From Microcoleus sp036705565 (lineage in GTDB: Bacteria > Cyanobacteriota > Cyanobacteriia > Cyanobacteriales > Microcoleaceae), in assembly GCA_036705565.1 (NCBI GenBank), contig JAUBUY010000001.1: a stretch of 64,000 bases of DNA; one strand, written 5' to 3'. The number at the start of each line of letters is the position of its first letter. Within the stretch, counting starts at the first letter, position 1. A model generated the notes under the pieces. It was not told the origin of the DNA. It did not search any database and was given only the letters and a program-made list of their open reading frames with translations. This document shows, piece by piece, positions 35,752 to 44,346 of this stretch. The position numbers and the translations under genes were made by a program.

Positions 35752-36312
35752 TCAGTTTAGCTGTGTGCTCACAATAATTTTTTGCACGCGATCGCCCTTA
35801 ATTTCCACAATCAAATTAGAAGCCTTTTGGTCATTGCTGTAAGTCAAGCGAGTCACTCCACTTTTAACAGATTGCGACCCGTAACCGTAAGTTTTAACGA
35901 CTTTTTGGCTGTTATCTCCTAGCTTCACACCATCCATTGTCAGAAACTTGGGATTGGTAGTAGAAACTAAATAAACTTTGCCCTCCCATGCTGCTACCGT
36001 CAATCCTGAGTAAGTTAGCGTGCGAATCTTGCCACCGATGCCAGGCCCAGCAGGTTTAGTTTCGTCGCGCTGCGGTTTTCCCAACTTACGTTTTGCCTCT
36101 TCTACAGCCATCCCCAACCGAACGCCGCCAATCCCCAGGCGCGAATAGTTCAGCGCCGCCGGCTTTTGTGTCGCGCTGAGCATTCTTTCTAGAGTCACAA
36201 CAGTTTGATTCATAGCGGGAACAGGACGAACTAAAGCAGCAAATCCTAAGCTCGAAATTGCGAGATTCATCATGATGCCAGCGACGGCTGTTGTCACAAA
36301 CATTTTTACCAT
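35752..36312 (-). CDS. Exported BamE/SmpA-like protein
   Basis: A 186-residue protein with an N-terminal signal peptide or membrane anchor (MVKMFVTTAVAGIMMNLAISSLGFAAL). Two similar segments, IGGVRLGMAVEEAKRKLGKPQ and MDGVKLGDNSQKVVKTYG, resemble the GMxxxEVxxxLGxP pattern of BamE/OmlA-like folds, with short beta strands between (TLTYSGLTVAAWEGKVYLV). BamE proteins assist outer-membrane assembly, but this similarity is by pattern only, so the function stays open. It is divergent from bciB, which starts 396 bases away on the other strand. Confidence 0.65.
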   Translation of the reverse strand: MVKMFVTTAVAGIMMNLAISSLGFAALVRPVPAMNQTVVTLERMLSATQKPAALNYSRLGIGGVRLGMAVEEAKRKLGKPQRDETKPAGPGIGGKIRTLTYSGLTVAAWEGKVYLVSTTNPKFLTMDGVKLGDNSQKVVKTYGYGSQSVKSGVTRLTYSNDQKASNLIVEIKGDRVQKIIVSTQLN

Positions 36313-36446
36313 TTTTTTATAGCTTTATTTGGCAATGTATTCGCGCGATCGCCCGCTCGATCCGGATTGATACTAATAGGACTTACACAAACACTCCTGC
36401 ACGCACGGCGATGCTCTGAAACCGAATTTTTTTACCAAAACTACAG

Positions 36447-36518
36447 ACAGAAACCCGGTTTTTACCATAAATCTTAGGCTTAACAGCGAGGTATTCAGCA
36501 AGAAATCGGGTTTCTAGC
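36447..36518. repeat. AAACCCGGTTT-family repeat
   Basis: CAGAAACCCGGTTTTTACC and, inverted about 50 bases later, AGAAATCGGGTTTCTAG form a hairpin in the 36313-36707 intergenic region. Same family as 14913-15178. Confidence 0.7.
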
Positions 36519-36707
36519 GCAACCTAGGTAAGTCCTGACTAATATTTTTTAAGCTTTGAAAACCGCCAATTTCGGGCGAACCGAATTTGCTCCCGCACAA
36601 GCTTGCGTCCGCCTGCGAGGAATGAAAGAAAGAATAAAGAGGTAAATCAACGCAAATTGCTGTGATATCCTAACAAAAGCCATATCTGCATAAAATAAGT
36701 AATTTAG

Positions 36708-37907
36708 ATGACCGCAACAGATTCTGCTAAGCACCAAAAATCCAAGGCCCTCAAACCAGGTAGCCGCCGCCCCGCTAAAGAACTTTGCAGCGAGTGCGGT
36801 TTGTGCGATACATATTACATCCACTATGTCAAGGAATCTTGTGCTTTCTTAACACAGCATATTGCAGAATTAGAAGAAGAGATTCACGGGCGATCGCGCA
36901 ATATAGACAATCCCGACGATTGGTATTTCGGAGTCAGCCAAAACATGATGGCGGCTCGCAAAAAAGAGCCGATCGAGGGCGCTCAGTGGACGGGAATTGT
37001 CAGCACAATTGCCATTGAAATGCTCGAAAAAGGAATTGTAGAAGGCGTTGTTTGCGTCCAAAATACTAAAGAAGACCGCTTTCAACCGATGCCGATTATT
37101 GCGAGAAATCGCGAAGAAATTCTGGCTGCAAAAGTCAACAAACCAACTCTCTCTCCCAATCTTTCAGTATTAGAACAAATCGAAAAATCTGGGATGAAGC
37201 GGCTGTTAGTAATTGGCGTCGGCTGTCAAATTCAAGCCTTGCGAACAGTCGAGAAAAAACTCGGTTTAGAGAAGCTCTATGTTTTGGGAACTCCCTGCGT
37301 GGATAATGTCAGCCGTGCAGGATTGCAGAAATTCCTAGACACGACTAGCCGCTCTCCCGAAACGGTGGTTTCTTACGAGTTTATGCAAGACTTTAACGTT
37401 CACTTCAAACACGAAGATGGTTCGGAAGAAAAAGTGCCGTTTTTCGGGCTGAATACTAAGGAATTGAAAGATGTTTTTGCTCCTTCTTGTTTGAGCTGTT
37501 TTGATTATGTGAATTCTTTAGCAGATTTAGTTGTGGGCTACATGGGCGCACCTTTTGGCTGGCAGTGGATTGTGGTGCGAAATGACACCGGGCAAGAGAT
37601 GTTAGACTTGGTAACGGATCAGTTAAATACTCAGCCGGTGATGTCTAAGGGAAACAGAAAAGAAGCCGTTCAGCAAAGCATTCCGGCTTACGAAAAAGGG
37701 GTGACTTTGCCGATGTGGGCGGCGAAGTTAATGGGAGTGTTTATTGAGAGAATTGGGCCGAAGGGTTTGGAATATGCCCGGTTTTCGATTGATTCTCATT
37801 TCACTCGCAATTATCTGTACGTGAAGCGGAATTACCCGGAGAAATTAGAGGCTCATGTGCCGGAATATGCTAAGCGGATTGTGGGGCAGTATAAGTTGCC
37901 TGAGTGA
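36708..37907 (+). CDS. bciB: Ferredoxin-dependent divinyl (proto)chlorophyllide a 8-vinyl reductase, BciB type
   Basis: A 399-residue protein of the coenzyme F420 hydrogenase beta-subunit (FrhB) family. Cys residues for iron-sulfur clusters are seen in LCSECGLC (27, 30, 33), in GVGCQIQALR and GTPCVDNVSRAGL, and in APSCLSCFDYVNSLADLVVG. Length and these motifs match Synechocystis Slr1923, which reduces the 8-vinyl group of divinyl chlorophyll precursors so that monovinyl chlorophyll a can form. A related branch of the family reduces 7-hydroxymethyl chlorophyll a in plants; the cyanobacterial context favours BciB. It stands alone between repeats. Confidence 0.9.
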   Translation: MTATDSAKHQKSKALKPGSRRPAKELCSECGLCDTYYIHYVKESCAFLTQHIAELEEEIHGRSRNIDNPDDWYFGVSQNMMAARKKEPIEGAQWTGIVSTIAIEMLEKGIVEGVVCVQNTKEDRFQPMPIIARNREEILAAKVNKPTLSPNLSVLEQIEKSGMKRLLVIGVGCQIQALRTVEKKLGLEKLYVLGTPCVDNVSRAGLQKFLDTTSRSPETVVSYEFMQDFNVHFKHEDGSEEKVPFFGLNTKELKDVFAPSCLSCFDYVNSLADLVVGYMGAPFGWQWIVVRNDTGQEMLDLVTDQLNTQPVMSKGNRKEAVQQSIPAYEKGVTLPMWAAKLMGVFIERIGPKGLEYARFSIDSHFTRNYLYVKRNYPEKLEAHVPEYAKRIVGQYKLPE

Positions 37908-37973
37908 GGTGATTCGGAGAGTTTTTAATAAATGTTTTGCAGGGACACGGTATTGCCTTCTTTCCTTCAGTCC

Positions 37974-38026
37974 GGCAGGGGTTTAAACCCCTGCCTCAAA
38001 GCTTAAGTCCTTTGAAAAGGACTGAA
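37974..38026. repeat. Dispersed palindromic repeat (short form)
   Basis: CGGCAGGGGTTTAAACCCCTGCC followed by TCAAAGCTTAAGTCCTTTGAAAAGGACTGA; same layout as 562-845 and 13549-13605, here with a perfect inner palindrome. Confidence 0.8.
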
Positions 38027-38085
38027 TCAATTATTGGTTGTGTTTGTCCAAGATGGCTTTAACTTTCAATTAGATATATAAAATT

Positions 38086-39300
38086 ATGACACTTATAGTG
38101 GCACAGAAATATATCAATTTACCAAGGTCGATCGCACTTACTTGTTGTGCGATCCTAGCATTATCTGCAAATGGACTGTCTGCGAAGGCTGCAGAAACGC
38201 GATCGGGAAACAGTAGACAAACATTTGCCGATTGGTGTCGCCAAAAAGCTGATTTGAACCCTGAAGCTAAACATACTGTTGAGGTACTTTTGGAGATAGC
38301 TGAAACTACTGAGTGCGATGCGGCTAATCAGAAACTTTTGACTCTCACGGAACTCTACCTCTACGGCAATCAAATCAGCGACCTCAAACCCTTACAATCT
38401 TTGACTAACCTGAATCGTCTCTCCCTCCACAACAATCAAATCAGCGACCTCAAACCTTTGCAATCCTTGACTAACCTGAATTGGCTCACGCTAGGAAACA
38501 ATCAAATCAGCGACCTCAAACCTTTGCAATCCTTGACTAACTTAACTACGCTCGCGCTCGGAAACAATCACATCAGCGACATCAAACCGCTAGAATCCTT
38601 GACTAGCCTGACTGCGCTCGAACTCCACAACAATCTTCTGGGCGACATCAAACCCTTACAATCTTTGACTAACCTGACAGATATCTTCCTCTACAACAAT
38701 AAAATCAGCGACATCAAACCCTTACAATCTTTGACTAACGTGCCTCAACTAGACCTCAGCGACAATAAAATCAGCGACATTAAACCGCTCGAATCCTTGA
38801 CTAACCTGACTTTGCTCGTCCTCAGCAACAATCAAATCAGCGACATTAAACCGCTCGAATCCTTGACTAACCTGACTTCTCTGAGCCTCAGCAACAATCA
38901 AATCAGCGACATTAAACCGCTCGAATCCTTGACTAACCTGACTTTGCTCGTCCTCAGCGGAAATCTTCTGGGCGACATTAAACCGCTCGAATCCTTGACT
39001 AACCTGAGTATGCTCGTCCTCAGCAACAATAAAATCAGGGACATTAAACCGCTCAAATCCTTGACTAACCTTACTGGGCTCTTCCTCGATACAAATCTTC
39101 TGGGCGACATCAAACCGCTCGAATCCTTGACTAACCTGACTTCTCTCAGCCTCAGCAACAATAAAATCAGCGACATCCAACCCTTGGAATCTTTGAGTAA
39201 GCTGAGCATTCTCGACCTCAACGGAAATCCGATCGCTCCTAAAACCTGCCCTCTCAAACCAGAGTCTATCTGTAAGTGGGAACCACAAACTGAACCATAA
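38086..39300 (+). CDS. Exported leucine-rich-repeat (internalin-type) protein
   Basis: A 404-residue protein with a signal peptide (PRSIALTCCAILALSANGLSAKA) and an N-terminal cap with paired Cys (FADWCRQ, TECDAAN). Thirteen 22-residue repeats follow, of the form NxISDIKPLxSLTNLxxLxLSN, ending with a cap NPIAPKTCPLKPESIC whose Cys residues could be disulfide-linked. This is the internalin-type LRR class, a binding scaffold for proteins. The repeats are nearly identical in DNA (66-base units), so they probably expand and contract by recombination. There is no anchoring motif, so it is probably periplasmic or released. Its ligand is unknown. Confidence 0.85.
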   Translation: MTLIVAQKYINLPRSIALTCCAILALSANGLSAKAAETRSGNSRQTFADWCRQKADLNPEAKHTVEVLLEIAETTECDAANQKLLTLTELYLYGNQISDLKPLQSLTNLNRLSLHNNQISDLKPLQSLTNLNWLTLGNNQISDLKPLQSLTNLTTLALGNNHISDIKPLESLTSLTALELHNNLLGDIKPLQSLTNLTDIFLYNNKISDIKPLQSLTNVPQLDLSDNKISDIKPLESLTNLTLLVLSNNQISDIKPLESLTNLTSLSLSNNQISDIKPLESLTNLTLLVLSGNLLGDIKPLESLTNLSMLVLSNNKIRDIKPLKSLTNLTGLFLDTNLLGDIKPLESLTNLTSLSLSNNKISDIQPLESLSKLSILDLNGNPIAPKTCPLKPESICKWEPQTEP

Positions 39301-39369
39301 AACTTTAGTAGAATTACACCCGATCGCACTTAAATATTTCAGTCGCGAATCAAACCACATTTTGTATTA

Positions 39370-39705
39370 CTATGCAACTCCAAATCCTGTATATTCACGC
39401 GCATATGGTGGCTGAATTCCTAGCACAATATCCTCTTTGGGTACTCCCATTTCTACCAATTCATCAGCAATCTGCCTGTCAGTTTGATTTCGCTGAATCC
39501 AGATTTTGCCATTTTTAATATCCAAATGAAACACACAGTTATACACGCGGCGGTGTCCGTCCCATCCTAAATCGACGGCTAGATAGCGATCGTTTTCTCG
39601 ATCGAAAATTGTTTCTACCTCAATTTCTCCGTTAATTGGTGCTATTTTGCTGTCTTCAATTAGGAGTTTTTGAATGCACTGACGGTAATGCTCTAGTCGA
39701 TCCAT
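39370..39705 (-). CDS. xisI: XisI-family protein
   Basis: A 111-residue protein with XisI family features: MDRLEHYRQCIQKLLIEDS at the start, YLAVDLGWDGHRRVYNCVFHLDIKNGKIWIQRNQTD, then ELVEMGVPKEDIVLGIQPPYAREYTGFGVA. XisI was named for control of fdxN-element excision in Anabaena. It overlaps xisH by 13 bases, showing one operon. No fdxN element or XisF recombinase is seen, so the pair probably has another role here. Confidence 0.9.
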   Translation of the reverse strand: MDRLEHYRQCIQKLLIEDSKIAPINGEIEVETIFDRENDRYLAVDLGWDGHRRVYNCVFHLDIKNGKIWIQRNQTDRQIADELVEMGVPKEDIVLGIQPPYAREYTGFGVA

Positions 39706-40112
39706 TTGACTATTGCCTCCTGAACTGGGTTATACACAATAAGCTTGACTTGGTGTTGTCGAACCGACGCTTGAGGTAACTCCCGACTGAAAAAAGATTC
39801 GTAAGTTGCGATGGGAACTGCCAAATATAGAGTGCGATCGGGTTCGAGCTTTTCTAAGACTAAACGGTAATTTAAAAATTGTCCCAACGCGGTATGAAAA
39901 TCAGAGAGAGCTGAAGCGCTTAAAAAACTCTTGACTTCTACTGCAATTTTTTTTCCTGATTTTTCCGCCGCGAGGAGTCGTTCAGCTCCCAAATCGATTT
40001 CGACTCTCTCATTCTCGGCAAATTCTAGCCTGAGAGGATCGTGAGTAACCACCCACTCAGATTTTTCAAGACCTCGCTTCACAGCATTATGAAATATATC
40101 CTTAGCTGACAC
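39693..40112 (-). CDS. xisH: XisH-family protein (nuclease-like fold)
   Basis: A 139-residue protein of the XisH family. FHNAVKRGLEKSEWVVTHDPL and ERVEIDLGAERLLAAEKSGKKIAVEVKSF show the D...ExK arrangement of a PD-(D/E)xK nuclease-like fold. It precedes and overlaps xisI. Many cyanobacteria carry several xisHI pairs unlinked to heterocyst elements; a mobile or toxin-like role has been proposed for such copies, but here that is inference. Confidence 0.9.
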   Translation of the reverse strand: MSAKDIFHNAVKRGLEKSEWVVTHDPLRLEFAENERVEIDLGAERLLAAEKSGKKIAVEVKSFLSASALSDFHTALGQFLNYRLVLEKLEPDRTLYLAVPIATYESFFSRELPQASVRQHQVKLIVYNPVQEAIVKWID

Positions 40113-40332
40113 TGGTTATACCTCACCTCTAAACCTATCTTAACTGATTGGAGTAAACTTGTAGGGTGGGTCAGTGAAAAACCCCTGAATTATTGAAAAA
40201 ATAACGCCAACTGACGCACCCTACAGTTGGTATAAGAGCCCGATCGCCCGTTAGCGAAAGCGTTGCGATCCGAAGGAAAGCCGGCCCCTACGGGGGCTAC
40301 GCCAACGAAGAGGATCGCACACCAACATCCTC

Positions 40333-40704
40333 CTACAAATCAGCAGCGTGCTGCTTCAATTCATCCAAAGAAACGTATTCCAAAGTCAAGGCGTGAGTCG
40401 CGGCCAAAACCACAGGCGGCGCAACTCCCGCATCCATTGCTTCCTTCCACCGAGACGCACACAAGCACCAGCAATCCCCAGGCTTCAAACCGGGAAAGTT
40501 AAATTCGGGAACCGGAGTGCTCAAATCATTTCCATTCGACTTTGTGAATTGCAAAAACTCTTCTGTCAGTTGAGCACAAACAGTGTGAGCCCCAAAGTCG
40601 CCACCACCTGTATTGCATTTGCCGTCCCGATAATATCCTGTCATTGGCGAAGTGCAGCAAGTCTCTAACTTTCCGCCCAGCACATTTGTAGCTTCCGTCA
40701 CCAT
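40333..40704 (-). CDS. DUF2237 family protein
   Basis: A 123-residue cytosolic protein with the DUF2237 pattern: NVLGGKLETCCTSPMTGYYRDGKC, GAHTVCAQLTEEFLQFTKSNGNDL and LKPGDCWCLCASRWKEAMDAG. The many conserved Cys and Gly residues suggest metal or redox binding, but no function is established. It is a single gene; a divergent hairpin-like repeat (40244-40320, GCGATCGCCC and GGCCCCTACGGGGGCC) lies at its 3' side. Confidence 0.9.
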   Translation of the reverse strand: MVTEATNVLGGKLETCCTSPMTGYYRDGKCNTGGGDFGAHTVCAQLTEEFLQFTKSNGNDLSTPVPEFNFPGLKPGDCWCLCASRWKEAMDAGVAPPVVLAATHALTLEYVSLDELKQHAADL

Positions 40705-40753
40705 CGCAACTCCTGAGTAAAACTCTTCGATCTAATTTTACACAAATCGTTGT

Positions 40754-41215
40754 TTATATATTTTTTTCCATTGGAAAGTTGATGAGTTTTTGTCCTCTGC
40801 GTTCTACTTCTTGTTTTCTAATCACAATAAATCCCTGGGTTTCAAAAAAAGGTCGAGCTGTAATGCTGGCTTCGGTAAATAACTTGTTAATTCCTAATTC
40901 TTTGGCTTTTGACTCAATTTGTTTTAAAATTAGCCTGCCTACTCCTTGTCTTTGAAAATCTTGATGACAGTAAAAGCGATCGATATGGCCGCTTGCTTCT
41001 AATTCCCCAAAACCTGCAATTGTATCACCCTCTTCTGCTACGAAAGTAAATTTACTGCTTAAACTTTTAGTCCAACTTTCAATATTGATATCCTCTGGAG
41101 CCCAAGCATCTACTTGTGCTTTTGTGTAATCGCGGATGTTGACTTCGTGTACCGTGTCGTAAAACAGTTTTACAATTTGTTGGGTATCACCGATTTCGTA
41201 GGTTCGTACTCTCAT
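40754..41215 (-). CDS. GNAT-family N-acetyltransferase
   Basis: A 153-residue GNAT domain protein. The acetyl-CoA pyrophosphate loop is FQRQGVGRLILKQIE, preceded by the strand ASGHIDRFYCHQD and followed by LGINKLFTEASITARPFFETQGFIVI. Substrate cannot be predicted. It is divergent from the TetR gene, separated by a 320-base region that holds the TetR-like operators. Confidence 0.85.
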   Translation of the reverse strand: MRVRTYEIGDTQQIVKLFYDTVHEVNIRDYTKAQVDAWAPEDINIESWTKSLSSKFTFVAEEGDTIAGFGELEASGHIDRFYCHQDFQRQGVGRLILKQIESKAKELGINKLFTEASITARPFFETQGFIVIRKQEVERRGQKLINFPMEKNI

Positions 41216-41384
41216 AAATTATCTGACTGCGATCGCTTCTTTAATATTAATTTGAAATTTTTAACCGCCGATGAACGCGGATGGATGTTGGCTTCTACCA
41301 TTTTGTCTCATTTCTTGCAGGGCGATGGGTCAAAAAATTCTTCCCTATCCCTTGACAAACTCTACTACTCTGTGTTCTATTAAA

Positions 41385-41404
41385 TATAACGACTGTTCGA
41401 TATA
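41385..41404. promoter_or_regulatory. Operator-like palindrome O1 (TetR type)
   Basis: TATAACG-ACTGTT-CGATATA: 7-base arms with one mismatch around a 6-base centre, 132 bases upstream of the TetR gene start. It matches the second site in arm length and spacing. Confidence 0.5.
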
Positions 41405-41453
41405 TATCAATCCTGCCCGCTGACCCCAAAAATCAATTTTGTAGTGATTGATA

Positions 41454-41475
41454 CTATATCGCACGTTCGATATAG
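41454..41475. promoter_or_regulatory. Operator-like palindrome O2 (TetR type)
   Basis: CTATATCG-CACGTT-CGATATAG: perfect 8-base arms around a 6-base centre, 60 bases upstream of the TetR start and 70 bases (about seven turns) from O1. TetR-family regulators typically bind such palindromes next to their own gene. The right half TTCGATATA is shared with O1. Confidence 0.65.
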
Positions 41476-41535
41476 AATTATCAGACCAATAAATTTTAGA
41501 CTTTAGATAATCTAAAATCTAAAATCTATTCACCC

Positions 41536-42108
41536 ATGCCAAAAATAGTTGACCGCGATCAATACCGCAAAGAACTACTCAACAAATGCTTTGAGATATT
41601 TGCCGAAAAAGGTTACTCCTCAGTAACTATGCGCGAAATTGGATCGGGAATCGGAGTTTCTACAGGAACCCTTTACCACTACTTCTCAAGTAAAGAAAGT
41701 TTGTTCGAGCAGTTAATTGAATACTTGAGCTATGAAGATACAAAAGAAGAAGCACTTGCCGAACTGGGAAATCCGCCAACCCTAGCAAAAAAAGTTGAAA
41801 AACTGATGGATTACCTCAGCCAAAATGAGGATTACATTCTGAAAAGTTTGTTAATGATATTTGATTTTTGTCAACAAAAGACTCCCCAAGAAATTAATAA
41901 CAATCAAACGCTTCAGCAATCGGGAAAGCGTTACGAAGAGGCAGTAACTTGCTACTTAGGTATCTCCGATCCAGCGCTCGCTAAATTTATCATTTGTTAT
42001 GTTGACGGTTTGCTGGTAAGAAGGTTTTATCAAGGTGAAAGAATATCTCTGGCAGAACAATTGATTGTACTAAAAGAAATGTTGCTCGCTTATTTAGAAA
42101 AAAACTAG
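41536..42108 (+). CDS. TetR-family transcriptional regulator of the exporter operon
   Basis: A 190-residue protein with an N-terminal TetR helix-turn-helix: DRDQYRKELLNKCFEIFAEKGYSSVTMREIGSGIGVSTGTLYHYFSSKESLFEQLIEYL, the strongly conserved part, and a helical ligand-binding C-terminal half ending LAEQLIVLKEMLLAYLEKN. It is 19 bases upstream of the devB-like gene, the usual place for a local repressor of this exporter class. Two palindromes in its upstream region fit autoregulation. Confidence 0.93.
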   Translation: MPKIVDRDQYRKELLNKCFEIFAEKGYSSVTMREIGSGIGVSTGTLYHYFSSKESLFEQLIEYLSYEDTKEEALAELGNPPTLAKKVEKLMDYLSQNEDYILKSLLMIFDFCQQKTPQEINNNQTLQQSGKRYEEAVTCYLGISDPALAKFIICYVDGLLVRRFYQGERISLAEQLIVLKEMLLAYLEKN

Positions 42109-42127
42109 CTGCAAGTAGAGGACAAGT

Positions 42128-43633
42128 ATGAATTTTCAATCTTGGATAGAACCTAAAAATCGATTAGTAATCGGAATGGCAATTGCTGGCAGCATCATTA
42201 CCATCGGCACAGCTTTTTACGGGATTTCTCAGTTTGCACCGTTGGCTCAAAATACGGAACCTTTGCCAGCAGAAACACCGTCGGTGAGGAAAATAACGGC
42301 ATTGGGAAGATTGGAACCGCAAGGAGAAGTGGTTCGCTTGGGAGTATCGCAGAGTTTAGATGGCGATCGCATTTCCCAGCTTTTAGTCAAAGAGGGCGAT
42401 CGAGTCAAAGCAGGACAACTAATCGCGATTTTGGATGCGCGCGATCGGCTGCAATCTGTTTTAGATGAAACTCAAGAGAAAGTCAAAGTTGCTCGCTCCC
42501 GTTTAGCACAAGTAAAAGCTGGTGCAAAGTCTGGAGAACTTGCAGCACAATCTGCCACAATTGCCAAGCTAGAAGCGGAACTGCAAGGCAACAAAGCTGC
42601 ACAACAAGCAACAGTCGATCGCCTGCAAGCACAATGGCAAGGCGACAGAAGCGCACAGCAGGCAACTATCAGCCGAATCACGGCCCAGTGGCAAGGGGAG
42701 AGGAAAGCACAACAGGCAACAATTAGCCGAATACTGGCACAATGGCAAGGAGAAAAAACTGCACAAATAGCAGCGATCGACAAATTACAAGCCGAGTTTA
42801 ATAATGCTCAAACTGAAGATTTCCGACATCAGCAACTCGCGGGTGAAGGTGCAATTTCTAAATCCGTAAGAGATACTAAGCGGCTGGCATTAGAAACAAG
42901 TCGCCAGCAAATTAAAGAAGCACAAGCTAATCTCAGCCGAATTAATAATACGGCAAAGCAGCAACTTGAAGAAGCGCAAGCAAACCTCGATCGCATTAAC
43001 AATACAGCCAAACAGCAAATTAACGAAGCAGAAGCAAACCTAACTCGCATTAACAGTACATCAATCCAGCAGCTTAACGAAGCTCAATCAATACTCAAAC
43101 GCATTCAAGAAACTGGCATCGAACAACTAGAAGAAGCGAAATCAACTCTTGACAAAATAGCCGAAGTGCGCCCCGTGGACGTGCAAGCAGCCGAAGCTGA
43201 GATCGAAAGTGCGATCGCCCAAGTGAAGCGCGCCCAAACCGAGTTAAATCAAGCTTCCATCCGCACGCCCAATGCGGGAAAAATCCTGAAAATTCATACT
43301 CGCGCTGGTGAAAAAATTAGCGATGACGGCATTGCAGACTTAGGAAAAACTGACCAAATGGTAGTCGTTGCGGAAATTTATCAAACCGACATCAGCAAAA
43401 TTAAGCTGGGACAAAATGCAGCCGTGACTAGCCAAGCATTTTCCGGAGAGTTGCAGGGAACTGTCAAAGAGATTGCGTTAAAAGTAAGCAAACAAAATGT
43501 GTTTAGCAACCAACCAGGAGAAAACTTGGATAGCCGAGTAGTAGAAGTAAAAATTCACCTGAATCCTGAAGATAGCAAACAAGTTTCGGGATTGACCAAT
43601 TTGCAGGTACAAGTAGCAATTAAACAAAACTAA
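42128..43633 (+). CDS. devB: DevB-like HlyD membrane-fusion protein
   Basis: A 501-residue periplasmic adaptor. A single N-terminal membrane helix (residues about 13-34, RLVIGMAIAGSIITIGTAFYG) precedes a barrel-sandwich domain (GRLEPQGEVVRLGV, VKEGDRVKAGQLIAILD), a very long alpha-helical hairpin (about residues 115-385) and the closing lipoyl and beta-barrel parts (IRTPNAGKILKIHTRAGEKI). The hairpin is built of about 18-residue repeats of two kinds, QWQGxxxAQQATIxRIxA and RINNTAKQQLxEAQANL, 4-5 copies each, so its length has grown by repeat duplication. It bridges DevC to an outer-membrane TolC-type channel. Confidence 0.9.
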   Translation: MNFQSWIEPKNRLVIGMAIAGSIITIGTAFYGISQFAPLAQNTEPLPAETPSVRKITALGRLEPQGEVVRLGVSQSLDGDRISQLLVKEGDRVKAGQLIAILDARDRLQSVLDETQEKVKVARSRLAQVKAGAKSGELAAQSATIAKLEAELQGNKAAQQATVDRLQAQWQGDRSAQQATISRITAQWQGERKAQQATISRILAQWQGEKTAQIAAIDKLQAEFNNAQTEDFRHQQLAGEGAISKSVRDTKRLALETSRQQIKEAQANLSRINNTAKQQLEEAQANLDRINNTAKQQINEAEANLTRINSTSIQQLNEAQSILKRIQETGIEQLEEAKSTLDKIAEVRPVDVQAAEAEIESAIAQVKRAQTELNQASIRTPNAGKILKIHTRAGEKISDDGIADLGKTDQMVVVAEIYQTDISKIKLGQNAAVTSQAFSGELQGTVKEIALKVSKQNVFSNQPGENLDSRVVEVKIHLNPEDSKQVSGLTNLQVQVAIKQN

Positions 43634-43667
43634 AGTCTTTACTAAAAACCTTGGAGGATTGAAAATT

Positions 43668-44300
43668 ATGGCAGAATTTGGTCCCGATCCGAACCGACCT
43701 TATCCGATGGCAGACCAGCCCAGGGTTTGCTTTATCAAAAACTTCATAAAATCCCCCAATATTATCGTCGGCGATTACTCATATTATGACGATCCAATCG
43801 ACCCAGAAAATTTTGAAAGAAATGTACTTTACAATTACGGGAGTGAGAAATTAATTATTGGTAAATTTTGTGCGATCGCCACTAATGTCAAATTCATTAT
43901 GAACGGTGCAAACCACAAATTAGACGGCATTTCTACCTATCCTTTTCCCGTCTTTGGGAATGGTTGGGAAACAGCCATGAATCTATTAATCGAACTGCCA
44001 AGTAAAGGCGATACCGTCATTGGCAATGACGTTTGGATCGGCTATGAATCGGTGATTATGCCGGGAGTCAAAATCGGCGACGGTGCAATCGTGGCCGCCA
44101 AAGCAGTTGTAGTAAAAGATGTTCCCGCTTACACCGTTGTCGGTGGAAACCCCGCACGTTCAATCAGACAGCGTTTCAGCGATGCTGAAGTTGCACAACT
44201 ATTAGAAATTAGGTGGTGGGATTGGGAAATTGACAAAATTTCTCGCAACATTAACTTAATTATGCAATCTGATATTAAAGCGCTCAGTAATGCTGAGTAA
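43668..44300 (+). CDS. Vat-like (left-handed beta-helix) acetyltransferase
   Basis: A 210-residue hexapeptide-repeat acetyltransferase of the xenobiotic (Vat/CatB-type) class. The start MAEFGPDPNRPYPM resembles the Vat start. IIGKFCAIATNVKFIMNGANH with the catalytic-type His, IGNDVWIGYESVIMPGVKIGDGAIVAAKAVVVKDVPAYTVVGGNPAR are the left-handed helix core. ATG 43668 has a good GGAGG site ten bases upstream, whereas the in-frame TTG at 43659 does not. Vat enzymes acetylate streptogramin A antibiotics, but homologues in cyanobacteria have unknown substrates. Its place between devB and devC is unusual for DevBCA operons. Confidence 0.85.
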   Translation: MAEFGPDPNRPYPMADQPRVCFIKNFIKSPNIIVGDYSYYDDPIDPENFERNVLYNYGSEKLIIGKFCAIATNVKFIMNGANHKLDGISTYPFPVFGNGWETAMNLLIELPSKGDTVIGNDVWIGYESVIMPGVKIGDGAIVAAKAVVVKDVPAYTVVGGNPARSIRQRFSDAEVAQLLEIRWWDWEIDKISRNINLIMQSDIKALSNAE

Positions 44301-44346
44301 ACTCGCCAATATAGCGATTTAAAACTAAAAACATGGAGGTTTTCCA

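Noticed and set aside
38749..39360. Minus-strand open frames over the LRR gene
   Set aside because: Repetition of a 66-base unit keeps the antisense open; the plus frame has a signal peptide and clear LRR pattern.
39370..40112. Heterocyst excision element
   Set aside because: No recombinase, no element borders and no interrupted nif or fdx gene are visible; only the xisH and xisI genes are present.
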